The notes under the pieces were generated by a model that worked only from the letters and a program-made list of their open reading frames with translations, did not search any database and was not told where the DNA came from. Source: Pseudomonas moraviensis (GTDB taxonomy: Bacteria; Pseudomonadota; Gammaproteobacteria; Pseudomonadales; Pseudomonadaceae). From it: a stretch of DNA of 64,000 nt. Position numbers and translations under genes: made by a program. Location: assembly GCF_900105805.1 (NCBI RefSeq), contig NZ_LT629788.1, forward strand, positions 3,100,001 to 3,164,000, given 5' to 3'. Below, piece by piece: positions 52,125 through 59,534 of this stretch. Position 1 is the first letter of the stretch, and each line of letters opens with the position of its first letter.

Positions 52125-52916
52125 ATGAAGCAGACGCAATACGTGGCTCGCGAGCCCGATGCGCAAGGTTTTATCGACTACCCCGCCGAAGAACATGCGG
52201 TGTGGAACACGCTGATCACTCGCCAGTTGAAGGTGATTGAAGGTCGTGCGTGCCAGGAATACCTGGACGGTATCGAAAAACTCGGTCTGCCCCACGACCG
52301 CATTCCGCAACTGGCGGAGATCAACAAAGTCCTTGGCGAGACCACAGGCTGGCAGGTCGCCCGGGTGCCGGCGCTGATTCCTTTCCAGACTTTTTTCGAA
52401 TTGCTCGCCAGCAAGCAATTCCCCGTCGCTACCTTCATCCGTACCCGCGAAGAACTCGACTATCTGCAGGAGCCGGACATCTTTCACGAGATCTTTGGCC
52501 ACTGCCCGCTGCTGACCAACCCGTATTTCGCCGAATTCACCCACACCTACGGCAAGCTCGGTCTGCAGGCGACCAAGGAAGAGCGCGTGTACCTGGCGCG
52601 GTTGTACTGGATGACCATCGAATTCGGTCTGGTTGACACCCCGCAGGGCAAGCGCATTTACGGTGGCGGGATTCTGTCCTCGCCGAAAGAAAGCGTTTAC
52701 TGCTTGTCGGACGAGCCGGAGCATCAGTTGTTCGATCCCCTGGAAGCCATGCGCACGCCGTATCGCATCGACATCCTGCAACCGCTGTACTTCGTCTTGC
52801 CGAATCTCAAGCGCCTGTTCGATGTCGCCCATGAAGACATCATGGCCATGGTTCGCCAGGGCATGCAGTTGGGCTTGCACGCGCCAAAATTTCCGCCGAA
52901 ACCCAAAGCCGCCTGA
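52125..52916 (+). CDS. phhA: Phenylalanine 4-monooxygenase PhhA
   Basis: PhhA hydroxylates phenylalanine to tyrosine using tetrahydropterin and ferrous iron. The 263-residue product carries the iron ligands in register with the bacterial family: His121 and His126 in DIFHEIFGHCPLL and Glu166 in YWMTIEFGLV. A strong ribosome-binding site (AGGAGAGCAGC then ATG) is present. It is followed by phhB and phhC and diverges from phhR, the classical phh operon. Confidence 0.97.
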   Translation: MKQTQYVAREPDAQGFIDYPAEEHAVWNTLITRQLKVIEGRACQEYLDGIEKLGLPHDRIPQLAEINKVLGETTGWQVARVPALIPFQTFFELLASKQFPVATFIRTREELDYLQEPDIFHEIFGHCPLLTNPYFAEFTHTYGKLGLQATKEERVYLARLYWMTIEFGLVDTPQGKRIYGGGILSSPKESVYCLSDEPEHQLFDPLEAMRTPYRIDILQPLYFVLPNLKRLFDVAHEDIMAMVRQGMQLGLHAPKFPPKPKAA

Positions 52917-53031
52917 ACCGCGACTTTTGCTGACAATTGCGTCTGTGCGTCGCCGCCGCTTTGCTTTAGCGTGACGGCAATGACGGCACATGCGCTTTAA
53001 TAAAAAACACACTCGATTTCAGGAATACACC

Positions 53032-53388
53032 ATGTCGACTTTGAACCAAGCCCACTGCGAAGCCTGCCGCGCCGATGCGCCACAAGTCAGCGATGAAGAA
53101 CTGCCGATCCTGATCAAGCAGATCCCTGACTGGAACATCGAAGTACGCGACGGCATCATGCAGCTGGAGAAGGTTTTCCTGTTCAAGAACTTCAAACATG
53201 CGCTGGCGTTTACCAACGCCGTGGGCGAGATCTCCGAGGCCGAAGGTCACCACCCGGGCCTCCTGACCGAGTGGGGCAAAGTCACCGTGACCTGGTGGAG
53301 CCACTCGATCAAAGGCCTGCACCGCAACGACTTCATCATGGCTGCGCGCACTGACGAAGTGGCGAAGACCGCAGAAGGACGCAAGTAA
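53032..53388 (+). CDS. phhB: Pterin-4a-carbinolamine dehydratase PhhB
   Basis: PhhB recycles the pterin cofactor of PhhA. The 118-residue product starts at ATG five bases after AGGAAT (MSTLNQAHCEACRADAPQVS). It has the family core FKNFKHALAFTNAVGEISEA followed by EGHHPGLLTEWGKVTVTWWS with the active-site His pair and the typical Trp-rich end SHSIKGLH. The length equals that of the P. aeruginosa protein. Its TAA overlaps the phhC ATG. Confidence 0.96.
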   Translation: MSTLNQAHCEACRADAPQVSDEELPILIKQIPDWNIEVRDGIMQLEKVFLFKNFKHALAFTNAVGEISEAEGHHPGLLTEWGKVTVTWWSHSIKGLHRNDFIMAARTDEVAKTAEGRK

Positions 53389-54581
53389 TGCACTTCGACG
53401 CCATCGGCCGGGTCCCCGGCGACCCGATCCTCGGTTTGATGGAGGCTTATGCGCAGGATGCCAATCCGCGCAAATTCGACCTCGGCGTTGGTGTCTACAA
53501 GGATGCCCAGGGTCTGACGCCGATCCCGGAAGCGGTGAAGATCGCCGAAGCGCGGATGGTCGAAAGCCAGGACACCAAGACCTACATCGGTGGCCACGGC
53601 AACCCGCTGTTCGGCAAGGTCATCAATGAGCTGGTACTGGGTGCCGACTCGCCGTTGATCGCCGAACAACGCGCCGGCGCCACCCAGACCCCGGGCGGCA
53701 CCGGAGCCCTGCGTCTGGCTGCCGACTTCATCGCGCAATGCCTGCCGGGCAAAGGTGTGTGGTTGAGCAACCCGACCTGGCCGATCCACGAAACGATTTT
53801 CGCCGCAGCCAAGGTCAAGGTCAGCCACTACCCGTACGTCGGTAGCGACAACCGCCTCGACGTCGAAGCGATGCTCGCCGTGCTCAGGGAAGTGCCGAAG
53901 GGCGACGTGGTGCTGCTGCATGCCTGCTGCCACAATCCGACCGGTTTCGACCTGAACCATGACGACTGGAAGCGCGTGCTTGAAGTGGTGCGCAGCCGCG
54001 ATCTGCTGCCGCTGATCGACTTCGCTTATCAGGGTTTTGGTGATGGCCTCGAACAGGACGCGTGGTCAACCCGGCTGTTCGCGTCACAAGTGCCGGAGCT
54101 GTTGATCACCAGTTCCTGCTCGAAGAACTTCGGCCTGTACCGCGACCGCACCGGTGCGCTGATCGTCTGCGCCAACAACGCCGACAAGCTCACCGACATC
54201 CGCAGCCAACTGGCCAACATCGCCCGCAATCTGTGGTCGACGCCGCCGGATCACGGCGCGGCAGTGGTCGCGACCATCCTTGCCGATCCAGAGCTGAAAG
54301 CGCGCTGGGCCGATGAAGTGGAAGCCATGCGTCTGCGGATCGCGCAGCTGCGCAGCGGTCTGGTCGAAGCGCTGGAACCGCACGGTTTGCGCGAGCGTTT
54401 CGCGCACATTGGCGTGCAACGCGGGATGTTCTCCTACACCGGCCTGTCGCCGGAACAGGTGAAGCACCTGCGCGAACGGCACAGCGTGTACATGGTCAGC
54501 TCCGGCCGGGCCAACGTCGCGGGCATCGACGCCACCCGCCTCACCTCGCTGGCCGAAGCCATCGCCAGCGTTTGCAAATAA
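53388..54581 (+). CDS. phhC: Aromatic amino acid aminotransferase PhhC
   Basis: PhhC transaminates tyrosine and phenylalanine as the third step of the phh pathway. The 397-residue product is a class I aminotransferase with ACCHNPTGFDLNHDDWKRVL and the PLP lysine in ITSSCSKNFGLYRDRTG. The start overlaps the phhB stop (TAATG), implying coupling. The C-terminal GRANVAGIDATRLTSLAEAI fits the AspC/TyrB family. A REPIN follows 19 bases after the stop and may form the operon's 3' end. Confidence 0.95.
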   Translation: MHFDAIGRVPGDPILGLMEAYAQDANPRKFDLGVGVYKDAQGLTPIPEAVKIAEARMVESQDTKTYIGGHGNPLFGKVINELVLGADSPLIAEQRAGATQTPGGTGALRLAADFIAQCLPGKGVWLSNPTWPIHETIFAAAKVKVSHYPYVGSDNRLDVEAMLAVLREVPKGDVVLLHACCHNPTGFDLNHDDWKRVLEVVRSRDLLPLIDFAYQGFGDGLEQDAWSTRLFASQVPELLITSSCSKNFGLYRDRTGALIVCANNADKLTDIRSQLANIARNLWSTPPDHGAAVVATILADPELKARWADEVEAMRLRIAQLRSGLVEALEPHGLRERFAHIGVQRGMFSYTGLSPEQVKHLRERHSVYMVSSGRANVAGIDATRLTSLAEAIASVCK

Positions 54582-54600
54582 TTACTGCAACACAAAACCC

Positions 54601-54690
54601 TGTGGGAGCGAGCCTGCTCGCGAAAGCGGCGTGTCATTCAACGAAAATGTTGCCTGACACACTGCCTTCGCGAGCAGGCTCGCTCCCACA
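54601..54690. repeat. REPIN palindrome (GTGGGAGCGAGCCTGCTCGCG family)
   Basis: Arms beginning TGTGGGAGCGAGCCTGCTCG at 54601 and its complement ending at 54690, with imperfect inner parts. Same REPIN layout as the others, with a slightly different arm. It lies just after phhC. Confidence 0.85.
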
Positions 54691-54851
54691 TTTGTTTTGT
54701 GGTGACCTTTGGGGGTTGCCCTCCCCTGCGGCCATCTGTCGCATTAATTTGAATTAAAAGTCTGATTGTCATTTTTCCTGCTGTATCCTGCGCAGGCTTT
54801 GTAAAGCGCGGAGCACCTGATCTATCAACAGACTTAGCGAGGAGCGCAACC

Positions 54852-54983
54852 ATGCACGAGATTCCCAATCTCCCCTTCCCGAGCCTGCACGTACCTGAGC
54901 AGACGACCCCGCAACACACCGGCGCTGATAAGCCCGAGCCGCAAGAAGCCGCTGACAGCCGCAAAGCCGACAGCGAAGAGTAA
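54852..54983 (+). CDS. Small proline-rich protein of unknown function
   Basis: The 43-residue ORF begins MHEIPNLPFPSLHVPEQTTP and ends DSRKADSEE. A good ribosome-binding site (GAGGAGCG, five bases before ATG) supports translation. It is acidic and Pro/Glu/Asp-rich, probably unfolded, with no signal peptide or membrane segment. I do not recognise a family. It lies between phhC and a second small gene, with a hairpin after it. Confidence 0.55.
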   Translation: MHEIPNLPFPSLHVPEQTTPQHTGADKPEPQEAADSRKADSEE

Positions 54984-55000
54984 GACCCGCCGTACAGACC

Positions 55001-55032
55001 GTGTGGAAAGCGCTAACATGCGCTTTCCACAC
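55001..55032 (+). terminator. Perfect 13-bp hairpin between two small genes
   Basis: GTGTGGAAAGCGC and its exact complement flank a 6-base loop, 18 bases after the preceding stop. No T-run follows, so it is at most a weak terminator or an RNA stabiliser. Confidence 0.5.
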
Positions 55033-55052
55033 TGCCTGAACCCGAGCCCGCC

Positions 55053-55235
55053 ATGACCGACGAATTCTCCGAAAGCCAAGCTGCCGTACTGATCGGCGCC
55101 ACCGAGAAAATGATCGAGATCTGGAATCGCCTGTCGCCCGAGAAGCAAGCTGCCCTGCTCGAGCGTTTCGGCAGCGAAGAGAACGCCCTCGCCGCCCTCG
55201 TCACCACGCAACTGGTCGCCCCGGCAAAATCCTGA
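55053..55235 (+). CDS. Small helical protein of unknown function
   Basis: The 60-residue ORF reads MTDEFSESQAAVLIGATEKM and later RLSPEKQAALLERFGSEENA. It is helix-rich and acidic, without membrane segment or signal. Its ribosome-binding site is weak. Amino acid composition and codon use look like a real gene. It follows the hairpin at 55001-55032 and precedes the MFS gene. Function unknown. Confidence 0.6.
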   Translation: MTDEFSESQAAVLIGATEKMIEIWNRLSPEKQAALLERFGSEENALAALVTTQLVAPAKS

Positions 55236-55338
55236 AAGCGCCGCCCGGCAAATAGTTTTACTTTTCCCCGCCCCTGAACGGTTCACGCCGGTATCATGAG
55301 CAGCCTATCCAATCTGCTGCTCCCGTGGATCGTTACCC

Positions 55339-56535
55339 ATGTCGTCTATATCCGAGCCCCAGCGCCCGCTGGCGGTTACGCTGCAAGTGGTTTCCATCGT
55401 CCTCTTCACCTTCATCGGTTACCTGAACATCGGCATCCCGCTCGCCGTGTTGCCGGGTTACGTTCACAGTGACCTCGGTTTCGGCGCGGTGATCGCCGGG
55501 CTGGTGATCAGCGTGCAATACCTCGCCACCCTGCTCAGCCGTCCGTATGCCGGCAAGATCATCGACAATCAGGGCAGCAAGCGCGCGGTAATGATTGGCC
55601 TCGCGGGTTGTGGCTTGAGCGGTGTGTTCATGCTGATTTCCGCGTGGACACCGAACCTGCCGCTGCTCAGCCTGATCAGCCTGTTGATCGGCCGCCTGGT
55701 ACTGGGCAGCGCCGAGAGTCTGGTCGGTTCCGGTTCGATTGGCTGGGGCATCGGTCGCGTCGGCGCGGCGAATACCGCGAAAGTGATTTCCTGGAACGGC
55801 ATCGCCAGTTACGGCGCTCTGGCGATCGGCGCGCCATTCGGCGTGTGGCTGGTGAGCCGCCTGGGTTTGTGGAGCATGGGCGTGAGCATCATCCTCCTCG
55901 CCTTGCTCGGTTTGGCGCTGGCATGGCCGAAGACCGCGGCGCCGATTGTCGCTGGTGAGCGTTTGCCGTTCATGCATGTGCTGGGCAAAGTCTTCCCTCA
56001 CGGCTGCGGACTGGCGCTGGGCTCGATCGGCTTCGGCACCATCGCCACGTTCATCACCCTGTACTACGCGACCCAGCATTGGGATAACGCGGTGCTGTGC
56101 CTGAGCCTGTTCGGCGCCAGCTTCATCGGCGCGCGGCTGCTGTTCGGCAACCTGATCAACCGCCTCGGCGGTTTCCGCGTGGCGATCGCCTGCCTGTCGG
56201 TGGAAACGTTGGGGCTGTTGCTGCTCTGGATCGCGCCGGATGCGCACTGGGCCCTGGCCGGTGCGGCGCTCAGCGGCTTTGGCTTCTCGCTGGTGTTCCC
56301 GGCGCTGGGCGTCGAAGCGGTGAATCTGGTGCCGGCCTCCAGCCGTGGTGCGGCGGTCGGTGCCTATTCACTGTTCATTGATTTGTCGCTGGGGATCACC
56401 GGGCCATTGGCCGGGGCGATTGCCGCCGGGTTCGGCTTTGCTTCGATCTTCCTGTTCGCCGCATTCGCGGCGCTGAGCGGACTTGGTTTGAGTGTCTATC
56501 TGTACAAGCACACGGCGAAATACCGCGAGGCTTAA
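55339..56535 (+). CDS. MFS transporter (YhhS-like)
   Basis: A 398-residue membrane protein with about twelve hydrophobic helices in the order expected of the major facilitator superfamily. Examples are VVSIVLFTFIGYLNIGIPLA at the start and ITGPLAGAIAAGFGFASIFL near the end. The loop 2-3 motif reads SRPYAGKIIDNQGSKRAVMI, close to the YhhS/YfcJ drug or sugar efflux type. Substrate unknown. Its 3' end overlaps the 3' end of arfB by 4 bases, tail to tail. Confidence 0.85.
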   Translation: MSSISEPQRPLAVTLQVVSIVLFTFIGYLNIGIPLAVLPGYVHSDLGFGAVIAGLVISVQYLATLLSRPYAGKIIDNQGSKRAVMIGLAGCGLSGVFMLISAWTPNLPLLSLISLLIGRLVLGSAESLVGSGSIGWGIGRVGAANTAKVISWNGIASYGALAIGAPFGVWLVSRLGLWSMGVSIILLALLGLALAWPKTAAPIVAGERLPFMHVLGKVFPHGCGLALGSIGFGTIATFITLYYATQHWDNAVLCLSLFGASFIGARLLFGNLINRLGGFRVAIACLSVETLGLLLLWIAPDAHWALAGAALSGFGFSLVFPALGVEAVNLVPASSRGAAVGAYSLFIDLSLGITGPLAGAIAAGFGFASIFLFAAFAALSGLGLSVYLYKHTAKYREA

Positions 56536-56945
56536 AAATCCACTTTGCCGCGTCCGGCCTTGATGCTGCCGCGCTTGGTTTTCGACTCCAGCCGACGCTT
56601 CTTCGAACCGAGGGTCGGCTTGGTCGGGCGGCGTTTCTTTTCGACTTTGGTGGCGCTGAGAATCAGCTCGACCAGCCGCTCCAGCGCATCGGCGCGGTTG
56701 GCTTCCTGGGTGCGATATTGCTGCGCCTTGATGATCAGCACGCCGTCGCTGGTGATGCGACTGTCGCGCAGTGCGAGCAGGCGTTCCTTGTAGAACTCCG
56801 GCAAGGACGAATTGGGAATGTCGAAGCGCAGGTGCATGGCGCTGGAAACCTTGTTGACGTTCTGCCCACCGGCGCCTTGCGCGCGGATGGCGGTCAACTC
56901 GATCTCGGCATCCGGCAGATGCACATTGTTGGAAATCACCAGCAT
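56532..56945 (-). CDS. arfB: Alternative ribosome-rescue factor ArfB (YaeJ)
   Basis: ArfB hydrolyses peptidyl-tRNA on ribosomes stalled without a stop codon. The 137-residue product has the catalytic GGQ at residues 26-28 (AIRAQGAGGQNVNKVSSAMH) and a basic C-terminal tail (KKRRLESKTKRGSIKAGRGK) that enters the mRNA channel. Both are diagnostic. It is convergent with the MFS gene. Confidence 0.95.
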   Translation of the reverse strand: MLVISNNVHLPDAEIELTAIRAQGAGGQNVNKVSSAMHLRFDIPNSSLPEFYKERLLALRDSRITSDGVLIIKAQQYRTQEANRADALERLVELILSATKVEKKRRPTKPTLGSKKRRLESKTKRGSIKAGRGKVDF

Positions 56946-57012
56946 GGAAAAGCGTCCGTAATCAGAGCGTGCAGGATAACCTGAAAATCATCGCAATCCT
57001 GCTGGAGACCCC

Positions 57013-57105
57013 CTTGTAGGAGTGAGCCTGCTCGCGATAGCGGGGTGTCAGTCGACAAATATGTTCCTGACATTCCGCTATCGCGAGCAGGCTCACTCCT
57101 ACAAG
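57013..57105. repeat. REPIN palindrome
   Basis: Arms beginning CTTGTAGGAGTGAGCCTGCT and the matching complement ending at 57105, with a short imperfect centre. It lies between arfB and the aroP2-like gene, in a 229-base gap that also holds a terminator. Confidence 0.85.
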
Positions 57106-57130
57106 GGATTTGCATGAACCCTGGAAACAA

Positions 57131-57166
57131 CAAACCCGGCACTCTGGCCGGGTTTGTCGTTTCTGC
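57131..57166 (-). terminator. Intrinsic terminator of the aroP2-like permease
   Basis: A 9-bp stem AAACCCGGC / GCCGGGTTT with a 6-base loop, followed on the minus strand by TGTTGTTT. It lies about 9 bases after the permease stop. Confidence 0.75.
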
Positions 57167-57174
57167 ATGCGCTG

Positions 57175-58587
57175 TTATTTCGCCGTTGCAGCCACCACCG
57201 GCTGCACACTGCGCTTGTTCTTGATCAGGTAGCAGACCCACATGAACACCACCCACACCGGAATCGCGTACACCGAGATCTGAATCCCCGGGATCAGCAG
57301 CATCACGCCGAGGATGAACACCACGAACGCCAGGCAGACGAAGTTGCCGTACGGATACCACAACGCCTTGAACAGCGGCGTCTGTTTGCTTTGGTTCATG
57401 TGCTGACGGAATTTGACGTGGGAGTAGCTGATCATCGCCCAGTTGATCACCAGCGTTGCAACCACCAGCGACATCAGCAGTTCCAGCGCGTGCTGCGGGA
57501 TCAGGTAGTTGAGCAGCACCGCAACCAGGGTCACTGCCGCCGAAGCCAGAATCGAACGCACCGGCACGCCGCGCTTGTCGATCTTCGCCAGCGCTTTCGG
57601 CGCATCGCCCTGCTCGGCCATGCCCAGCAGCATGCGGCTGTTGCAGTAGGTGCCGCTGTTGTACACCGACAACGCGGCGGTCAGCACGACGAAGTTGAGG
57701 ATGTGCGCAGCGGTGTCGCTGCCGAGCATCGAGAACACCTGCACGAACGGGCTGCCGCTGTACGAATCGCCGGACGCGTTAAGGGTTGCCAGCAGGCTGT
57801 CCCATGGGGTCAGCGACAGCAGGATCACCAGTGCGCCGATGTAGAAAATCAGGATGCGGTAGATCACTTGGTTGATCGCTTTCGGGATCACGGTTTTCGG
57901 CTTGTCGGCTTCAGCCGCGGTAAAACCGAGCATTTCCAGACCACCGAAGGAGAACATGATGATCGCCATGGCCATGACCAGACCGCTCACCCCGTTGGGG
58001 AAGAAACCGCCGTGGGACCACAGGTTGCTCACCGAGGCCTGCGGGCCGCCGTGGCCGCTGACCAGCAGGTAGCTGCCAAGGGCGATCATGCCGACAATGG
58101 CCACAACCTTGATGATCGCGAACCAGAACTCGGCTTCACCGAAAACTTTGACGTTGGCCAGGTTGATCGCGTTGATCAGTACGAAAAACGCCGCAGCGGA
58201 GACCCAGGTCGGGATGTCAGGCGCCCAGTAATGGATGTATTTGCCGACCGCTGTCAGCTCGGACATGCCCACCAGAATGTACAGAATCCAGCAGTTCCAG
58301 CCCGAGAGGAAACCGGCGAAACCGCCCCAGTATTTGTGCGCGAAGTGGCTGAAGGAACCGGCCACCGGCTCTTCAACGATCATCTCGCCGAGCTGGCGCA
58401 TGATCATGAAGGCGATGAAGCCGCAGATGGCGTAGCCGAGGATCATCGACGGGCCGGCGGATTTCAGGACCCCGGCAGAACCAAGGAACAATCCGGTACC
58501 GATCGCGCCACCGAGGGCGATCAGTTGAATATGGCGATTTTTCAGGCCGCGTTTAAGCTCGCCTGATTGCGAGGGTTGTCCACTCAT
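57175..58587 (-). CDS. aroP2: Aromatic amino acid permease (AroP2-like)
   Basis: A 470-residue permease of the amino acid-polyamine-organocation family with about twelve membrane helices. Helix 1 carries LIALGGAIGTGLFLGSAGVL, the conserved cation/substrate motif, followed by AGPSMILGYAICGFIAFMIM and EMIVEEPVAGSFSHFAHKYW. The overall pattern is that of AroP/PheP aromatic transporters; proximity to phh genes fits. The start is the ATG at 58587 (MSGQPSQSGELKRGLKNRHI). A leader with a small Trp-containing ORF lies upstream. Exact substrate is inferred. Confidence 0.85.
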   Translation of the reverse strand: MSGQPSQSGELKRGLKNRHIQLIALGGAIGTGLFLGSAGVLKSAGPSMILGYAICGFIAFMIMRQLGEMIVEEPVAGSFSHFAHKYWGGFAGFLSGWNCWILYILVGMSELTAVGKYIHYWAPDIPTWVSAAAFFVLINAINLANVKVFGEAEFWFAIIKVVAIVGMIALGSYLLVSGHGGPQASVSNLWSHGGFFPNGVSGLVMAMAIIMFSFGGLEMLGFTAAEADKPKTVIPKAINQVIYRILIFYIGALVILLSLTPWDSLLATLNASGDSYSGSPFVQVFSMLGSDTAAHILNFVVLTAALSVYNSGTYCNSRMLLGMAEQGDAPKALAKIDKRGVPVRSILASAAVTLVAVLLNYLIPQHALELLMSLVVATLVINWAMISYSHVKFRQHMNQSKQTPLFKALWYPYGNFVCLAFVVFILGVMLLIPGIQISVYAIPVWVVFMWVCYLIKNKRSVQPVVAATAK

Positions 58588-58647
58588 GAAAAAGGTCTCA
58601 CGCAAGGTTTGATGATGTTCAGTAGACGTTGCTGCAAGGTTGCGATT

Positions 58648-58710
58648 TCAGGCAGCCCCGATCAAACCCCAGCGCAGGCACCAGGAGTTCAGCTCATTTA
58701 CAACGGTCAT
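58648..58710 (-). CDS. Candidate leader peptide upstream of aroP2
   Basis: A 20-codon ORF, MTVVNELNSWCLRWGLIGAA, has a ribosome-binding site (AGGTGACGC then ATG) and ends 60 bases before the permease start. It contains Trp codons at positions 10 and 14. The eight bases directly after the Trp14 codon (58661-58668) are exactly complementary to 58606-58613, just before the permease ribosome-binding region. A 6-bp stem (CGTCAC / GTGACG) can also hide its own ribosome-binding site. These suit a translation-controlled leader sensing tryptophan. Confidence 0.5.
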   Translation of the reverse strand: MTVVNELNSWCLRWGLIGAA

Positions 58711-58838
58711 GCGTCACCTGTTTGTTTTTATCTGTGACGAAATCGAACCCGGCACGCTTGTGGCGCGGCGGAGTGAACAAGGCGGGTAGCCTCGATATTT
58801 TTGCGATTACGCAGAGGGTCACAGTTAAAACGCGGCGC

Positions 58839-58867
58839 ATTGTACACCGCTAACCCCCTGCTGCCAG
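58839..58867 (-). promoter_or_regulatory. Sigma-70 promoter candidate for aroP2
   Basis: Minus-strand CTGGCA, a 17-base spacer, then TACAAT: four of six -35 and five of six -10 positions. Transcription would start near 58832, giving a leader of about 245 bases that holds the mini-ORF. Confidence 0.55.
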
Positions 58868-58877
58868 ACCCGCCTGA

Positions 58878-59024
58878 TCAGCGTGTCGGTTGCCGGGATT
58901 GCGTGTGTCCGCCTCGATCGTCTCGAGCGGCTGCAAAATATGAGTCAGGCCTTTGCGGGCCATCGACGGGGACGAGGAAAAAACCGTCCCGCGGGGAGAA
59001 GTGGAAATCAGTCGCGGCGTTCAT
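58878..59024 (-). CDS. Possible small protein between rluB and aroP2
   Basis: A 48-codon ORF begins MNAATDFHFSPRDGFFLVPV behind a very strong ribosome-binding site (AAGGAGG, four bases before ATG). Its ATG overlaps the stop of a preceding open frame (ending VVQANNKKEAQ) as ATGA. It is Asp/Arg-rich with several Phe residues. I do not recognise it. It ends just before the aroP2 promoter. Translation is plausible, function unknown. Confidence 0.4.
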   Translation of the reverse strand: MNAATDFHFSPRDGFFLVPVDGPQRPDSYFAAARDDRGGHTQSRQPTR

Positions 59025-59142
59025 TGCGCCTCCTTCTTGTTATTGGCCTGCACGACAGGCATGCCGCGCATCACACCTCGCCTGAACAACGGAAACAAGC
59101 GCCCCAGAGCCTCACGCAGCGCCAGATCGAACGGCGCACGGA

Positions 59143-59219
59143 AGCTTTTCCTTACAACCGCACGCAACGCGTGAAAGCACCATATAGATCGCACCGAACC
59201 GTCAGCTTTTCTTTACAAC
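59143..59219. repeat. Imperfect direct repeat, period 61 bases
   Basis: AGCTTTTCCTTACAAC at 59143-59158 and AGCTTTTCTTTACAAC at 59204-59219 differ at one base. On the minus strand they read as GTTGTAAGGAAAAGCT, upstream of the small ORFs at 58878-59084. Operator or chance duplication cannot be told apart. Confidence 0.45.
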
Positions 59220-59339
59220 CCGTAACGTAAATTTTCCGAATCAGAAATTTCTGAAGGATGTCTGCATCTTGACGGTAGCTAGCCTGCTATCGGCCGGTGT
59301 TCGACGGACGGTTCGTGTTCCAGCCTCCGCATGAGCCCT

Positions 59340-59432
59340 GTAGGAGCTGACGAGTGAAACGAGGCTGCGATCTTTTGATCTTGAAAATCAACATCAAAAG
59401 ATCGCAGCCTTGTTTCACTCGTCAGCTCCTAC
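59340..59432. repeat. Palindromic repeat, GATCGCAGCC family
   Basis: Arms of about 40 bases (59340-59379 and 59393-59432) contain TAGGAGCTGACGAGTGAAAC and GAGGCTGCGATCTTTTGAT with one mismatch. It shares the GGCTGCGATCTTTTGATC core with the element at 6332. It lies between rluB and the aroP2 leader. Confidence 0.75.
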
Positions 59433-59462
59433 GGGTGAGAGCACCGCATATGAGAGCCAGAC

Positions 59463-59495
59463 AAAAAAACGCCAACCCTGAGGTTGGCGTTTTTT
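59463..59495 (-). terminator. Intrinsic terminator of rluB
   Basis: A perfect 10-bp stem AACGCCAACC / GGTTGGCGTT with a 4-base loop and A/T runs on both sides, functional in either direction. It lies 39 bases after the rluB stop, beyond a short AGCTTGC tandem motif. Confidence 0.88.
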
Positions 59496-59534
59496 CTTCA
59501 GCTTGCAGCTTGCAGCTAGAAACTCACAGCTGCC

